Assembly: GCA_947561395.2 (NCBI GenBank)
Contig: OX387184.1
Location: 28,448,766 to 28,512,765 of the forward strand
Direction of reading: 5' to 3'
Length of the DNA: 64,000 nucleotides
DNA from: Buxus sempervirens
Lineage: Eukaryota; Streptophyta; Magnoliopsida; Buxales; Buxaceae
The position numbers were made by a program, and so were the translations under genes. Numbering within the stretch: position 1 is the stretch's first letter; every line of letters begins with the position of its first letter. Shown here in pieces: positions 10,406 to 22,227 of this stretch. The notes under the pieces were generated by a model. The model did no database searches and was not told the origin of the DNA. It saw nothing but the letters and a program-made list of their open reading frames with translations.

Positions 10406-13039
10406 TGTAAGCACCTCATTTTTGCACCCCTGGAAGTGCCGGGAATGCAAACCCTAGTAGAAAAAGTCAAACCCTAAGGGGACAAAAAGTTGACTTTTTG
10501 ATCAAGTGATAATTGACCATCTTGCCTTATTTCAATGGATAGAAAATCCCAACACGGTTCCAACGCAACTGAGTTTGCTGGAATCAGAGCCCGGATGAAG
10601 GATTTACAGACCGGTCAAACTTGAGGGGGAGCAGAACTTGACTCTTTGCTAAACCCTAAATCAGATGCTTAATCCTATCCCAATGGATAGAGGACTTCGA
10701 TACGGTTCTAACGCAATTGAGTTTGCTCAGATCGGAGTCCGAATGAAGAAGATATAAGCAGTTGAAGTTTCCGGGCAGCAATGATAGAAACTACCCTCCT
10801 TCCTTTTACATTTTCAAGCCTTAAACCCTATTAAGGCCTTGTCCAATCTCTTGCACATCCATCTCCCTTCATTATTAGCACAAGGAGGAGCTTTGAAGGT
10901 GCCTTGGAAGAGGAGGAAGTGCTGCTCATCTATTGCTTTAGCTCCAAGTGGGACTTAGCACACTTTAGACAAGGATCCAAGCTCAAGGGTAGTGTGTTCC
11001 CCTTGTAGCTCGTCTAATGTATCCCTTTGAGTAGCCCCCCTTCTCCTTCATCTCAAGCACAAGAACAAGTCTTGGAGGTGTTCTTGGAATGAAGGAGGTG
11101 TTGTCCAAGTGTTGTCTCAGTCCAAGAGGAGGTCAAGCACACCTTGAATAGAACTTTCAGGCTCAAAGGTGAGTTTCTCCATGTCATTTGTTTCATATAT
11201 ATAAATACGGGATGATTTGAGGCATGTGTATGTGTATGATTTTTCTGTTATGGGATATTGCATGTTTTCCTTCTCTGCCAGGTTTTTCATGCTCTTTTAA
11301 GAATCGGTGTTCCCACAAGGTAAGAAAGAGTCTTCGGTAGTTTGAGGAGAGGAGGAGAGAAATCTCCATGCTCGGTCTTAGAGTTCTAAGACTACTTTTG
11401 TGCTAGTGTTCTTTTTTTTTTTTTCCTCTCTTGCTATCATCTATTTCTTCTCATTAAAAGGGGGAGGGTGTTCCCCTTATCTCTATCTCATGTATCCCAA
11501 TAAAATCCCCTTTGTCCTTCCTTTATTTGTTCGCTAAAATCCTTATGCATGTTTCCATGTGATGCCATGCTAGGGAACGGAGGTGGGTACTAGTAGGCTT
11601 GGCTAGTAAGCATACCCACCTCCACATGATACACTTAATGTTTTGGTTTGTCCTTCCATGTATATTATGTGCACAATATCACCTATGTGTGCACACACGC
11701 ACATAGGAAGCATGCTAGTCTTTTGTCTCGCTCCCATTGTAGGATAGCATGATCCCCTTCCCCCTTTGACCCCAACAAGTCCCGAAGGAATGACCAAAGT
11801 GGCCATCCCCTTTGTTTTCAAGCCATTGTGGGCCCACACAGAGGCCCACATAGACTTTATACATGTCCACAGGCACCAAAGAGTGGTTCTCGGTTGAAAA
11901 ATTGAAAAGATGGATTTTTTCAGGTTAACTGAGAACACAGATCAGTTATGGTGGTTTTCTGGCTTAGCCAAAATTTAATTTCAGTTAAACCAGAAATACA
12001 GTATAACCGAAATCAATTTTCGGTTATACTATACATTATGTTTGGCCAAAATGGATTTTCGGTTGTGTTACAGGTTTGATAAAAACCAGTTTTTTTATGC
12101 TTGTTGATTTGCTGTGATTGTTTAAGCCGAACCGGTTGAACCAGCAGGGTTTCCGGTTGACTCGGAAACCCAAAGTGGGATATGGGCTTCTAAGCCCAAT
12201 TGGATTCCTTGGTGGGCCTTCCAACAGGGCCCACCCAGCCCAAGATCATTTTTGAAGATAAAGAAAAAAATTGAAGTAATCTAAATGGGCTGAACCCTAT
12301 GAGGCCCATAAAAAGCCCAAAAAGGAAGCATGCATGCTTAGGATAGGTGGTTTGGCCGTGATCGGGGGTGCAGGCCTATCGGGCCCACTAAACCCATCAA
12401 CCAAATTGGGTAGGGTCAAAAACCCTAACCCACTGAAACCTTGGGCTTTTAAACCCAAGTCTAGACCACGGGCCCTAAGCCCATGTCTAGTCTATTTCGA
12501 AATAACTTAAACAAGATAAATCAAATTGCTTGGAAACCACTGTGGGCCTGCCCAATGGGCCCACAAACCAATCCGGCCCACCAGGAATAAAATGTAATTT
12601 AATCTTTCAACTTGAACTTTAAAGTAAAATCAATTCGTTAAACCAAAGCCCAAAGGGCCTCCTAGGTTTAGACTGAGGCCCACCAGAGGCATGTGGGCTG
12701 GACTCAGCCCACCAAGGAATCCGCGGGCCTTCCAACGGGGCCTGCCCAATTAGGCTCACATCACCTTAAGCTAAAAATATAAAATCAAGTAAATGGGACC
12801 CACACCACTTTGGCGGTCCAACCAGACTCAATAAACTGTGTATGTTGGAATAGGAATCGGGTGAGATAGACCAAAATTGACTCAAACCAGGAAAACCTAG
12901 GGGACCTGTCATCTGACGGGGTAGACCGGGGTGTCTACGGACTTCCCCAGACCGCAACCGAAAACTTGCTTAGAATCTCAAGCTGCAGACCAGTCTAATA
13001 GAAAACATAGGCACCTTGGTGTTTGCCTGCACCCCATCA
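10406..13039 (+). mobile_element. LTR (TGTAAGCACC family), about 2.6 kb
   Basis: It starts TGTAAGCACCTCATTTTTGC and ends ...CACCCCATCA, five bases before an arginine-type primer-site-like TGGTGACTCC (13045-13054). The start matches the minus-strand LTR ending at 726. The end matches the minus-strand LTR beginning at 62007. A TATA-like TATATATAAATAC lies near 11196. No partner LTR with the same flanks is seen, so this is either an incomplete element or a nested solo LTR. Confidence 0.55.
11880..12150. repeat. Inverted-repeat array, AACCGA...TCGGTT word
   Basis: Repeated AACCGA/TCGGTT words form several inverted pairs, the clearest being TAACCGAAAT...TTTTCGGTTA near 12003-12026. It occupies the same LTR class as the ACCGCAT arrays at 8.3 and 9.7 kb but uses a different word. 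Confidence 0.6.
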
Positions 13040-14984
13040 GGCAGTGGTGACTCCAACTTCTATCTGGAGGCACGCATAAATACGTGCGCCCCGTCGTGCG
13101 ACCCTGCGCACAGCCGCAGACTAGAAGAATTAGACCCGGTTAGGCACCATTGTGTCTGCTTGCACCTCTCAGGAAGTGGCGACTTCGCTAGTCCCGAGGC
13201 ACGCATCTTGCATGCACGTCGTCATGCGAAATCAAGTGCGCACACACGCAATAACAATTTCCTAACTATCCAAATACACAAAATTCACTCGGATTACAAT
13301 TTGACCATCTCACCATTGAAATCCTAAAGTTCTAAGTTTCGATTTCATACCCAACTTTCAAGTTCTCAATCAAACACACAATCAATCATACAAACCAACC
13401 TAGTAGCATGTTTCTAGACATGTTTGAAGCAAATCCCAAGAATAAAAACAAGGTTTTATCATTGGAGTCATAATTTCACTCTATCATGCAAATTTCTAGG
13501 ATTTTCACATAACCATGCTATTAATCAATTGAATCACCATACAAATCATGAATTCTCTGCTAAATCATCATAATATTGCTAATAAACATCATCTCATGCA
13601 CCTAGAATTTACAAAGATAAGTTTAGGTATGATCTCCTTAGTTAGGGTTCTACAAACGACTTGAAAATTGTAGATCAACCTAACTCCATGCTTTGTAATT
13701 ACTTTGCTACTGATTTTCTTGATTTTGATCCTCAAAATCTCCTCTAGAAGCCTAGGGTTCCTCCACAAAAATCACCACATGCCCAAATAAGAAAAGAGAA
13801 TTGCCAAAAGATCCTAATTCTAATTTAAAACTTATAGTTATACTAGGGATCTAGTATGTCTAATTACCATCCTTATTTAATTGATCTAATTGTAATTGTA
13901 AAATTACTATTTTACCCTTTTTATAATTGCAAGGCATTACAAATTACCTAAACATGAAGAAAAACATGCAAGCGAACTTGTGTGTATATGTGTATAAGTA
14001 AGATGCATGGATTAAAATTGATTAATATGGGGAGGAGTGCAGGTTTGGGATCATTGATTAATCTAGTCTTATAGGAACCTACCAAAATGAAGAATAATCA
14101 ACAAAAACTCTAATTAAATACAAGACAATTTAAAAATCATTTTAGATCTAAATAGATTTTGAAAGTTTAGGTTCTAAATCTAGGATCCATTCCTTGATCT
14201 TTTCCCTAGCTCTCTCTTCATGTTTTACGACTAGAGAGAAGTTGAGATACTTAGAACAAGGTTTGGGGTTACAGACACATAGAAGCTCTATCTTAAAGGA
14301 GTAGAAGAAAAGAGTTGCTCAAAATTAAAGAGAGTTGTTGAATCTTAAATGAAATCATACCTATAGCAAGGATCTTCCAAAGTGAGTAAGCAAGGATAAT
14401 TGATCTTGGAGTTTGAGTGAACAATTGGGCAGAGCTTTCGCTCTTCAAGTAAAGTCTTGTCTCTCAGAAGTTGCAACACTTTGCAAGGAGGAGAAGACTT
14501 CTACTTATAAGCAAAAATGAGGACAAAAGAGTTCCAAGGGTAGGCATAAAATAGGATCAAGATCCTTATAAAGTTGGCTCAAAGCATGGATTCGAGGTCA
14601 ATTGATTGAGATCCGAGGGTCAATTGTGTCGACCATGCTTGGTAGAGAGAGATAATCGTGTAATAAATAAGTAGATCTTGGCTAAATTTGTAAATGACAA
14701 ATTTACATTTCACCGTTCATATAGAGAGATGCAACACAAAACTCTAGTGTACCTTCCTAGTGAATGGTGGAACAAAAAAATAGTTCAACACCGTTTTACA
14801 AAGATAGTGCAAATTTGTGTTACTATGTTTTCTAGAAATGGTGCAATGCTGAAATGACAACTTAGAATATTCTGCATAGTTCTTACCCTTATATGCGTCG
14901 GCAATACTTATTTATATATAATATCGTTTAAATAAATGTCCTTGTATTTTGTAATCTCCATTTACTTAAGATATTAAATATAAA
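13040..14984. other. Internal and diverged LTR-like sequence, no intact gene
   Basis: 13040-13230 holds two primer-site-like copies (TGGTGACTCC at 13045 and TGGCGACTTC near 13178). From about 14190 to 14520 the order 'ctagctctctcttcatgttttacg', 'ctagagag', 'gatacttaga' and 'ttataagcaaa' parallels the LTR of the large element at 33.2 kb, so a much older relative probably lies here on the minus strand. No coding sequence is supported. Confidence 0.4.
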
Positions 14985-15006
14985 CACTACAAAAACGAGG
15001 AGAATT

Positions 15007-15840
15007 AGCGGCGCCTTTTAGCGGCGGTAACGGAATTCCCGCCGCTAAAAGCACTATTACTGGCGGTAAAAGCACTTCCCGCCCCTAAAAATTAATCTAC
15101 CATTTTTTTCGCGCGAAAATTCTATGGCGCGCATTTTTTCAGTGCGAAATAGCCTTTAGCGACAGTACCTACCGCCGCTATATAAAGTTTTACCGGCGGT
15201 AACATATCTACCGCCGGCAACAAGTTGGCGGGAAGGTCTCGCCAAAAAAGCCTTATTCCCGGCGGTATCAGTCCATCGGTAATAACACTTTTAGCGGTGG
15301 TAAACCTATTACCGCCCCTAAAAGCTGGTTTTCAGAGGCGGTGACATCCTTCCCGCCCCTAAAAGCCATATATTAAAAAACGAAAAATTATTTTTAGCGG
15401 CGGTACACACATTACCGCCCCTAAAAGTTCCTTTAGGGGCCGTAAACCCATTACCGCCCCTAAAAACCATATATTAAAAAAACAAAAAAATTACTTTTAG
15501 CAGCGGTACATTCATTACCGTCCCTAAAAGTCTCTTTTAGGGGCCATAAGCCTCTTACCGCCCCTAAAAGCCATTTATTAAAAAACGAAAAATTACTTTT
15601 AGCGGCGGTAAACAAATTACCGCCCCTAAAAGTCCATTTCTTAAAAAAATGTAAATGACTTTTAGCGGCGGTAAGCTTTTTACCGCCCTTAAAAGTCCCT
15701 TTTAATGGCTGTAAGCCTATTACGGCCCGTAAAAGACATTTATTAAAAAACAAAAATGACTTTTAGCGGCGGTAAGCTTTTTACCGCCCCTAAAAGACCC
15801 TTTTAGGGGCTGTAAGGCCATTACCGCCCTAAAAAAATTT
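15007..15840. repeat. Left subterminal array of the CACTA element
   Basis: More than a dozen copies of the word TTAGCGGCGGTAA or TTACCGCCCCTAAAAG alternate in direct and inverted orientation, roughly every 30-60 bases. The pairs can form short hairpins. A reading frame at 15460-15753 (minus) is a by-product of the repeats. Confidence 0.9.
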
Positions 15841-16268
15841 GTCTAGGCGAAACCACGTGAAATTTTTACCGGCGGTTTTTAAAACCGCCGGTAATAACCC
15901 AATAACACGTTCTTTACCGGCGGTTAAACCGCGGGTAAAGAACTTTTTCATTTTTAAAAAAAAAACTCAACTACTACTAAAGTTGGAGAGAGAAATCGAC
16001 TTTTAAGGGCGGGAATCTACCGCCAGTAAAAGCAAAAGTGGGAATTTTCGCGCGCTTCAAATCAAATGAATTTTTGTTAGACTTTTAGGGGCGGGAACTA
16101 CCGCCGGTAAAAGCAAAAGCGGGAATTTTCCCGCGCTCGAAATGAAATGAATTTTTGTTTGACTTTTAGGGGCGGTAAGCTACCGCCGCTAAACGTTAAA
16201 GCTCCAATTTTCAAATGTTATTCGACTTGTAGCGGCGGTAAGCCTGTTACCGCCCCTAAAAGTCTCTT

Positions 16269-16340
16269 CTATATATACGAGCCGAACTCTTCTTCTTCAA
16301 CTTGTCTCCTTCTTCTTGTTTTTTTTCTTGCAATCCAACT
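16269..16340 (+). promoter_or_regulatory. Surviving TATA box and leader of a deleted CACTA gene
   Basis: A CTATATATAC TATA box is followed by a pyrimidine-rich leader, a donor-like CAG|GTATGC near 16343 and an acceptor-like CTACAG near 16429. This order suits the first non-coding exon and intron of a gene whose coding part is missing. Confidence 0.45.
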
Positions 16341-16431
16341 ACAGGTATGCATTTTTTTTACCCATCATTTATATTTTCTTTTTTGCAAATTTACTCTCTC
16401 ACTAACATGTTACTCTTTCTCTCTCTACAGA

Positions 16432-16544
16432 TTTCTTCCAATGTCTCACTCTCTCTTTCTATCTCTATCTCTCTTTCTCTCTCTCTCTATGCCTATATCC
16501 TTCTCTCTCTCTCTCTATATATCTCTTTTTCTCTCTCCCTCTCT

Positions 16545-16613
<69 letters not shown>

Positions 16614-16624
16614 CCTCCCTCCCT

Positions 16625-16676
<52 letters not shown>
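16432..16676 (+). repeat. CT-rich microsatellite
   Basis: Long (CT)n with CCCT interruptions inside the CACTA element. It yields serine/leucine-repeat and arginine/glutamate-repeat reading frames with no gene meaning. Confidence 0.95.
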
Positions 16677-16678
<2 letters not shown>

Positions 16679-16733
16679 ATATCTCTGCTGCCGAACAACG
16701 GCAGCAAATTTTTTTTATTTTTTAATATAGTTT

Positions 16734-17120
16734 TTAGCGGCGGTAATGCCCGCCAGTAAAGGTCGTTAATTTATTTTTTATTTACTTTTTAGCGGCAGTA
16801 ATTAGTGTCAGTAAAATTCGTTAATTTATTTTTTTATTTTTTAAATGTTATTTTTAGCGGCGGGAAATATCCCGCCGCTAAAAGCTGAAATTACCGCCGG
16901 TAAAAGTCGTTAATTTATTTTTTTATTTTTTAAATTGTTATTTTTACCGGCGGTAATTACTGCCACTAAAAGTCATTATGTGGCTTTTTTATTTTTTTTT
17001 ACCGGCGGTATTGTTCCGACGGTAATGACCTAGAAATAGCGGCGGTAAGAAAATTACCGCCGCTTAAACCTTTACCGTCAGCATTGTTTGGGGCGAGAGT
17101 CATTACCGCTGGTAAAAACT
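16734..17120. repeat. Right subterminal array of the CACTA element
   Basis: AGCGGCGGTAA and TTACCGCC words repeat to within about 15 bases of the right terminal repeat, often followed by 'cgttaatttattttt'. Confidence 0.88.
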
Positions 17121-17138
17121 TGCTTTTTTGTAGTGAAA

Positions 17139-18348
17139 TAAGCAAATACCACCCCCCCTGAATCTATTAAAAATAGTTTCAGACCCGAATTCCAAAGGAA
17201 CAAAAAGTCAACTTTCCAGTTCAAGGACAAAATTTGGTTTTTAAGGCCTAGTGGAAAATTTCACTATCAATACTGAGGTATTTGTCAAATTTTGAAGACT
17301 CAAAAATTCAATTATACCAAAACATTTCTAAAACTTTGATTTTCGGTGAAAAATTATCTTGAACTCTTGTTTTAAATAATATTTCGTTTTGTAGTCAAAA
17401 GTCAACAAAATTTTAATAGGAAAAGTTTGACTTTGTGCAAAAGGTTGATTTTGGGCCTTTCCTTTGTTATTCTGGATTCAAATGGGCTATGGATCTCAAG
17501 CCCCATGTTAAGAGTTGAAAATTTCAATAAAATATTTCTCTCATTTATGATTTATTCAAAATTGTGCATTTTTGGGGTATCTTGTCGAGTAGAAACTTTA
17601 CAGCCAAAAACTGTCTTCTGGAAATTTCAAGATTGTGCAGGTAGCTAGGCTTACTAGGGGTTTCTGGGCCTTCTGAATTCATTGATTATGCTGGTTAGTC
17701 CATCCAGAAAAGTATTGGGCCTCCTTGGGACAAATCTGTGTGTCTTCTTGGCAAAAGAGGACATCTTTTGATCTGCCACATTTGTAGTTTTTGGTCAATA
17801 AGACTTCGAAATTTTTGGTCCTTGATTTTAGGCAGATGTCACCCAAATATTTCATGCTACGTGACTAAGGGATGATGACTTGTGCTTTGGTTCAAAAACA
17901 GTCATCTAAACCATCTAATTGACGAATTAAAATTGAAATAAAATTCATTATTTAAAGTTTTTGGATCATTGTATGTCATTTAATATGATTCAAAAGTCAA
18001 CAGTTAAGAACCACTGGAAACTTTTTAAGCTCCTATGCCCAAGATCCGACCATCTTTAAATTGATCCAAAAAAAATATAAATATATCTGACAATCAATCC
18101 TATTATAGTCCTATAAAAAACTATTTCAGTTACACACCTATCAATACACGAACAACTGAATGAAACAAAAATGGCTAAAAAATGTTTTATAATTAAAAAA
18201 TTTTATTTTGACCAATCAACCAAGCAAGCTTTCTTTTGGTTTCCTGCTTCCTTCACACATTAAAAAAATGTTCTGTCCCTCCCATTTTCAATTCTTCGTC
18301 CGAAAATGGGCAAGGAAGTTCTGTGGGGGTTAATCTCGTTAAATTTAA
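17139..18348. other. Intergenic, no gene seen
   Basis: AT-rich sequence with repeated 'aaaagtcaac' phrases, as in old LTR remains. Short open frames at 17427 and 18236 show no domain. Confidence 0.4.
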
Positions 18349-18762
18349 GGAAAATTATGAAAAGGGTCACTTTTGGCCTGTATTTATAAAAACAGTCAAT
18401 CAAAAATCTCATCTTAGAGAAAAGGGTTACTTTTCAAACGTAATTGATGTGCAGGGGTTACTTTAAAAAAAATTTAAAAATAATATCACTTTGCTGTGGG
18501 TAAAAAACAAATTTATATATCCATGTACGATGGGCTCGTGTCCCACGTAAGATGCACTCATATTCGGGCTCGTGTCCCACGTATGATGCACTCATATTCA
18601 TGTAAGGAAACTTGTATCCCACATAAAATGAACTTCTCCTCCAAGTGAAGTGATCCTATAATTTAATTATTTCTAAAAAGTGATTCTTTTTTAAAAAAAG
18701 TTTTTTGATAGACTGTTTTTATAAATACCGGCCAAAAGTGACACTTGTTTCATAATTTTCCC
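18349..18762. mobile_element. MITE with about 60-bp terminal inverted repeats
   Basis: The left end (ggaaaattatgaaa...tcacttttggcc...atttataaaaacagtc) is mirrored at 18700-18762 with few changes. Flanks on both sides contain TTAAATTT, a possible target duplication. Length is about 414 bp with no coding capacity. Long terminal repeats of this kind suggest a Mutator-type MITE, but the superfamily is not proven. Confidence 0.7.
18530..18602 (+). repeat. Two-copy 36-bp tandem repeat inside the MITE
   Basis: The unit 'gggctcgtgtcccacgta.g' followed by 'atgcactcatattc' occurs twice head to tail, with a partial third trace after it. Confidence 0.7.
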
Positions 18763-18769
18763 TTAAATT

Positions 18770-18903
18770 TTACACCCTTTACAAATCAAATGCAGTTTTT
18801 TTCTTAATTTAGCACGCATAATGGAAAGACATCCTTAAATTTACACGCTTTACAAATCAAATGCTTTTTTCTTTACTTTAGTACTGTAGAATGGAAGACA
18901 TTA
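18770..18903 (+). repeat. Two-copy diverged tandem duplication
   Basis: 'ctttacaaatcaaatgc' through 'atggaagaca' occurs twice, about 70 bases apart, directly after the MITE. Confidence 0.55.
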
Positions 18904-19628
18904 TCAGTTACTTCTTTAAAATTCAAAGGAATTTTCAGTTTCCTTGACATGATCGTCAACCCCATTTATAGAACCAAGGAAACCAGTATGGCCTTTAAAA
19001 GTATTCTTGGATGCCACATCCGTGTTTAACAGAAAATTGAAATAGAAATAATCAAAGCCCTTGTCTCTTGTAAATGTCTTTCTAAAACTTCACCACTGTA
19101 CCCAATCTCCCAAAATGGATGCTCTTTGGAAATGCCCCATGGACCCAATTAATCCAGATGTATCCGAGCCCATAGTGTGTTAAAACTATTTCAGATATGA
19201 CAAGTAGTAATCTATACTGTTATATAAATCTAACCCCATTTTTTTTCCTGATATTCTATACCGAAAATGCCCTTCAAATTTTTTTTTTTATAAATTTACT
19301 CCAATACCCAATTGTTAACTACAACTTGTATTATTATAACTTACTGCCCACTTCTTTGTTTATTCTTTTGTGACGCTCATATGTGCATGCCCCTAGTAAA
19401 TAGTGAAGGCAAGGTTGATCGTGTCAGACATTGGATGGAAAAACAAATGGGTTTGGTTTCCCTCCATGTTTAAAAATACATTGATATCTGCTAGGTTTAG
19501 AAGAGTCAATTTATTTCAGAAAAAAATTGATTTTTATAAGGTATTTTCGTATTTTTTCGATTAAAATTCCATGAGTTTACTCGAGAAATGTTGACTGATA
19601 AACATGAAAATCTAGCTAGCTAACTGTA

Positions 19629-19701
<73 letters not shown>

Positions 19702-21322
19702 GAACCAACTAGGGAATGATTGCCATGGTAGCTGAAATATTAATAAGTGGTGCAGATCTGACATATGTTGCTTGAGATGGTAGCTGAAGAGACACCCACT
19801 TTCTTGTGTTGGTGGCAATCCTATCTTTAGTTTGTGGTGTAAATTTCAGTTTCATCAACACATAGTTTCAAGCAACAAGAGCCCTTGGTTTCCCTTTTTT
19901 TCCCCCTCCCCATTAAACATTTGAGGAGGGTGAAAGTACTGCAAGTTCATTAGAAGGAAGAGAAACATATAAAGTTTTGTAAGGCCAGAATTAAAGAGGA
20001 AGAGATAGGGAGAGAGAACTTTAATTGTCAGAATTTCTTATAAATTTATGACTAAGCCTAAAAAAGCAGCCAAGGATATATATATATATATATACATATA
20101 TCTAGTAATATAAAACATGTAAAATGTGAGCAAATTTGTAAGAGGAAAGTATGTTATATGGTAAAGATAATAATTACTAGTGTCTGAAAAAGAACCATCA
20201 ATAATTCTCCTTCTCTAGCATGTTGAAGATGCATAAATCAAAAGTATAACTTATCATCACCCTTCTTTAGCATGTGAAAATGTAGTCCATCTTTTGTGAC
20301 AAGTTGGTATTAATGGCATTGCATCTTGGAACTTATGTAACCATCTATATAACTGGCACCTTGTGTGGTATGATAGTAACTGTAGTCTTCATGTGTGTGA
20401 AATGAAAGAGATATCAGCTTGACAGGATTTGAACATCATGTGAAAGGCAAGAAAATTAAGGAACTGCTATATACTCTGACATTCAAGCCAACATCAAGAG
20501 ATGGAAAAGAAGCAAAGAAAGAAAATCAAAGCAACAGCATGAGTATGAAGTGAGCAAACATGATATCCTCTTGGTGGTCACTCTTTGCCACTACTGTCAG
20601 AGATATGTTCTTGATCTTCTGAGTAGAGGAGGCCAAGCCCTCAAGTATGTTACAGAGAAAAGCTATACTTCCCATCTTGCACAAGTAAACTTGCTGCAGT
20701 GACCCCATACCCATGCATACTCTGACAAACCTTCACTGACAGCCCCAAAGAGAAGCTATCGATCAACATTTGAAACACAAAATATTTGCTTTTGTTACTA
20801 GAGCTGGAATAGCAACTTCCCATAGTGGGAAAGGAATAGTAAGCAAAACAAGTTCGGCAATGCGTCGTTATGGGTACAACTCGAAAATATGATTCATAGG
20901 AGAATTTGCAAAGATGAAAAGGTCCTCCTTTATTCACGTGTAGATATGATGTGGCCATCAATATCCATCAACATGATGAGGTGACATACGAATCCCAACT
21001 GTGCAGAGCCCCTAATTGATATATTACAAAAGACATATCAGGAAACCATCTTCTGATAACCTTTTTACAAATTCTTCTCCTTTTCCCTCTTTTTTCCTTT
21101 TTTTTTTCTTGTCTATTTCTCAGCTCAATAGAATTGTCTTTTATCATCTTAATCTTTCAATATATTGAGTCATGTATACTCAAATAATCCAATTAATCCT
21201 ACTAATTGTAGTCATTGAACAATAAGTAAAAAATATATATCAAATGACAGCTCCAAGTTGTTTGTAAATGCAAGCCACATATATTGAATATTTCTCTCAA
21301 AGAAAGCTAAACAACATCAGGG
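18904..21322. other. Intergenic, no gene seen apart from microsatellites
   Basis: I found no recognisable coding sequence. A 103-codon minus frame at 20650-20961 has no domain, and neighbouring frames contain stops. Simple repeats are at 19630-19697 and about 20079-20102. Confidence 0.4.
19630..19697 (+). repeat. (AT)n microsatellite
   Basis: About 34 uninterrupted AT units. Confidence 0.97.
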
Positions 21323-22227
21323 GTGTTGTATTTCGTGTATTTGAGAAGCCTCAAAATTGAAACTTGAAGTGGTTTTCCATCCTTTTATTGTGCTTTACTT
21401 TAATCCCACATTGGAAATCTATTAAAATCTTTTGCTAGCTCTTTATTATGATTGTGAGAGTCCCTGAAGTGAAGCCCCACAAGGGCATGGGCCTATGGAC
21501 TATTGGTGGTGTATCTAGGGTGCTTTTAGTTCACACGCACAAACACCGTCACCGTTAGGTCATGGCATGCGCGTGTGTGTATATTGATTATTTTGTTGTC
21601 GTTATTTATTTCATTTATTTTATTTTATTTTATTTTATCTGGGTTAGATATTGCTTGAACAAGGCCCAAATCTCACATTTGTTCATTGTGACATGGGCAT
21701 TCCAGCAACCACTTGATCGCTCAAGCGATGCACCAAGCGGTCTCTAACGCCACTCTTTGTCTGTGCTTTCTATTTTATTTTTCTGCAACCTGAGAGTTGT
21801 GTGCGACACCGTGAGACTAATTACTTGAGTGATTAGATGCGCTAGTCCCGTGCTCAACTCGCGCTCGAGTGGCTGAATGAGTTTTTATGGTCATTTTTTA
21901 ATCGGTTGGAGCAATCAGGTGCATTGGTTCACGCACTATATAAAGGGTTTTTTCTACATTCGTGTATAGAACATCTCAAAACCTATTTCTGCAAAAAAGG
22001 CTAAGGAAAATCCTTACTTTTCATCATATTCTTCTTCCTTTATTCATTTACAGTCTAATTTGAGTGCACTCAAGGTGGTTCATTGTTGTTGATATTTTCG
22101 TGCGATCTATTGGTGACGTTTTAGACCATTGAATGCTGGGAAACTGGACCCTAGAAGCCCATCGCATTGAGGATATCATTGGAAGGCCTCTAAAGGTTTC
22201 AAGTACAAGATTAGCAAATTTCGCCTC
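21323..22227 (+). mobile_element. LTR-like fragment with TATA box
   Basis: The sequence has 'tcccacattggaaat' and 'gccccacaagggcatgggcc' phrases typical of plant LTRs. GATCGCTCAAGCGAT and CGCTCGAGTGGC word pairs follow (21714-21873), then TATATAAA at 21937. The solo LTR at 22228 inserted into its right side. Ends are not resolved. Confidence 0.35.

Larger units (their letters stand above)
14985..17135. mobile_element. CACTA (En/Spm-type) element, non-autonomous
   Basis: The left end is CACTACAAAAACG and the right end is TTTTTTGTAGTG, an inverted repeat of the CACTA class. The 3-bp flanks are AAA on both sides (14982-14984 and 17136-17138). Both ends carry dense subterminal arrays of TTTTAGCGGCGGTAA and its inverse, typical of CACTA elements, where the element's own protein binds. 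Length is 2,151 bp and no transposase remains. A TATA box and leader-like sequence survive near 16269, so it looks like an internal-deletion derivative that kept its promoter. Confidence 0.88.

Noticed and set aside
16147-16730. Ser/Leu-rich frames up to 192 codons, and an Arg/Glu frame on the other strand
   Set aside because: Translation of the CT microsatellite.
20526-20961. Minus frames of 62 and 103 codons in a quiet region
   Set aside because: No domain, no clear promoter, and surrounding frames are full of stops.
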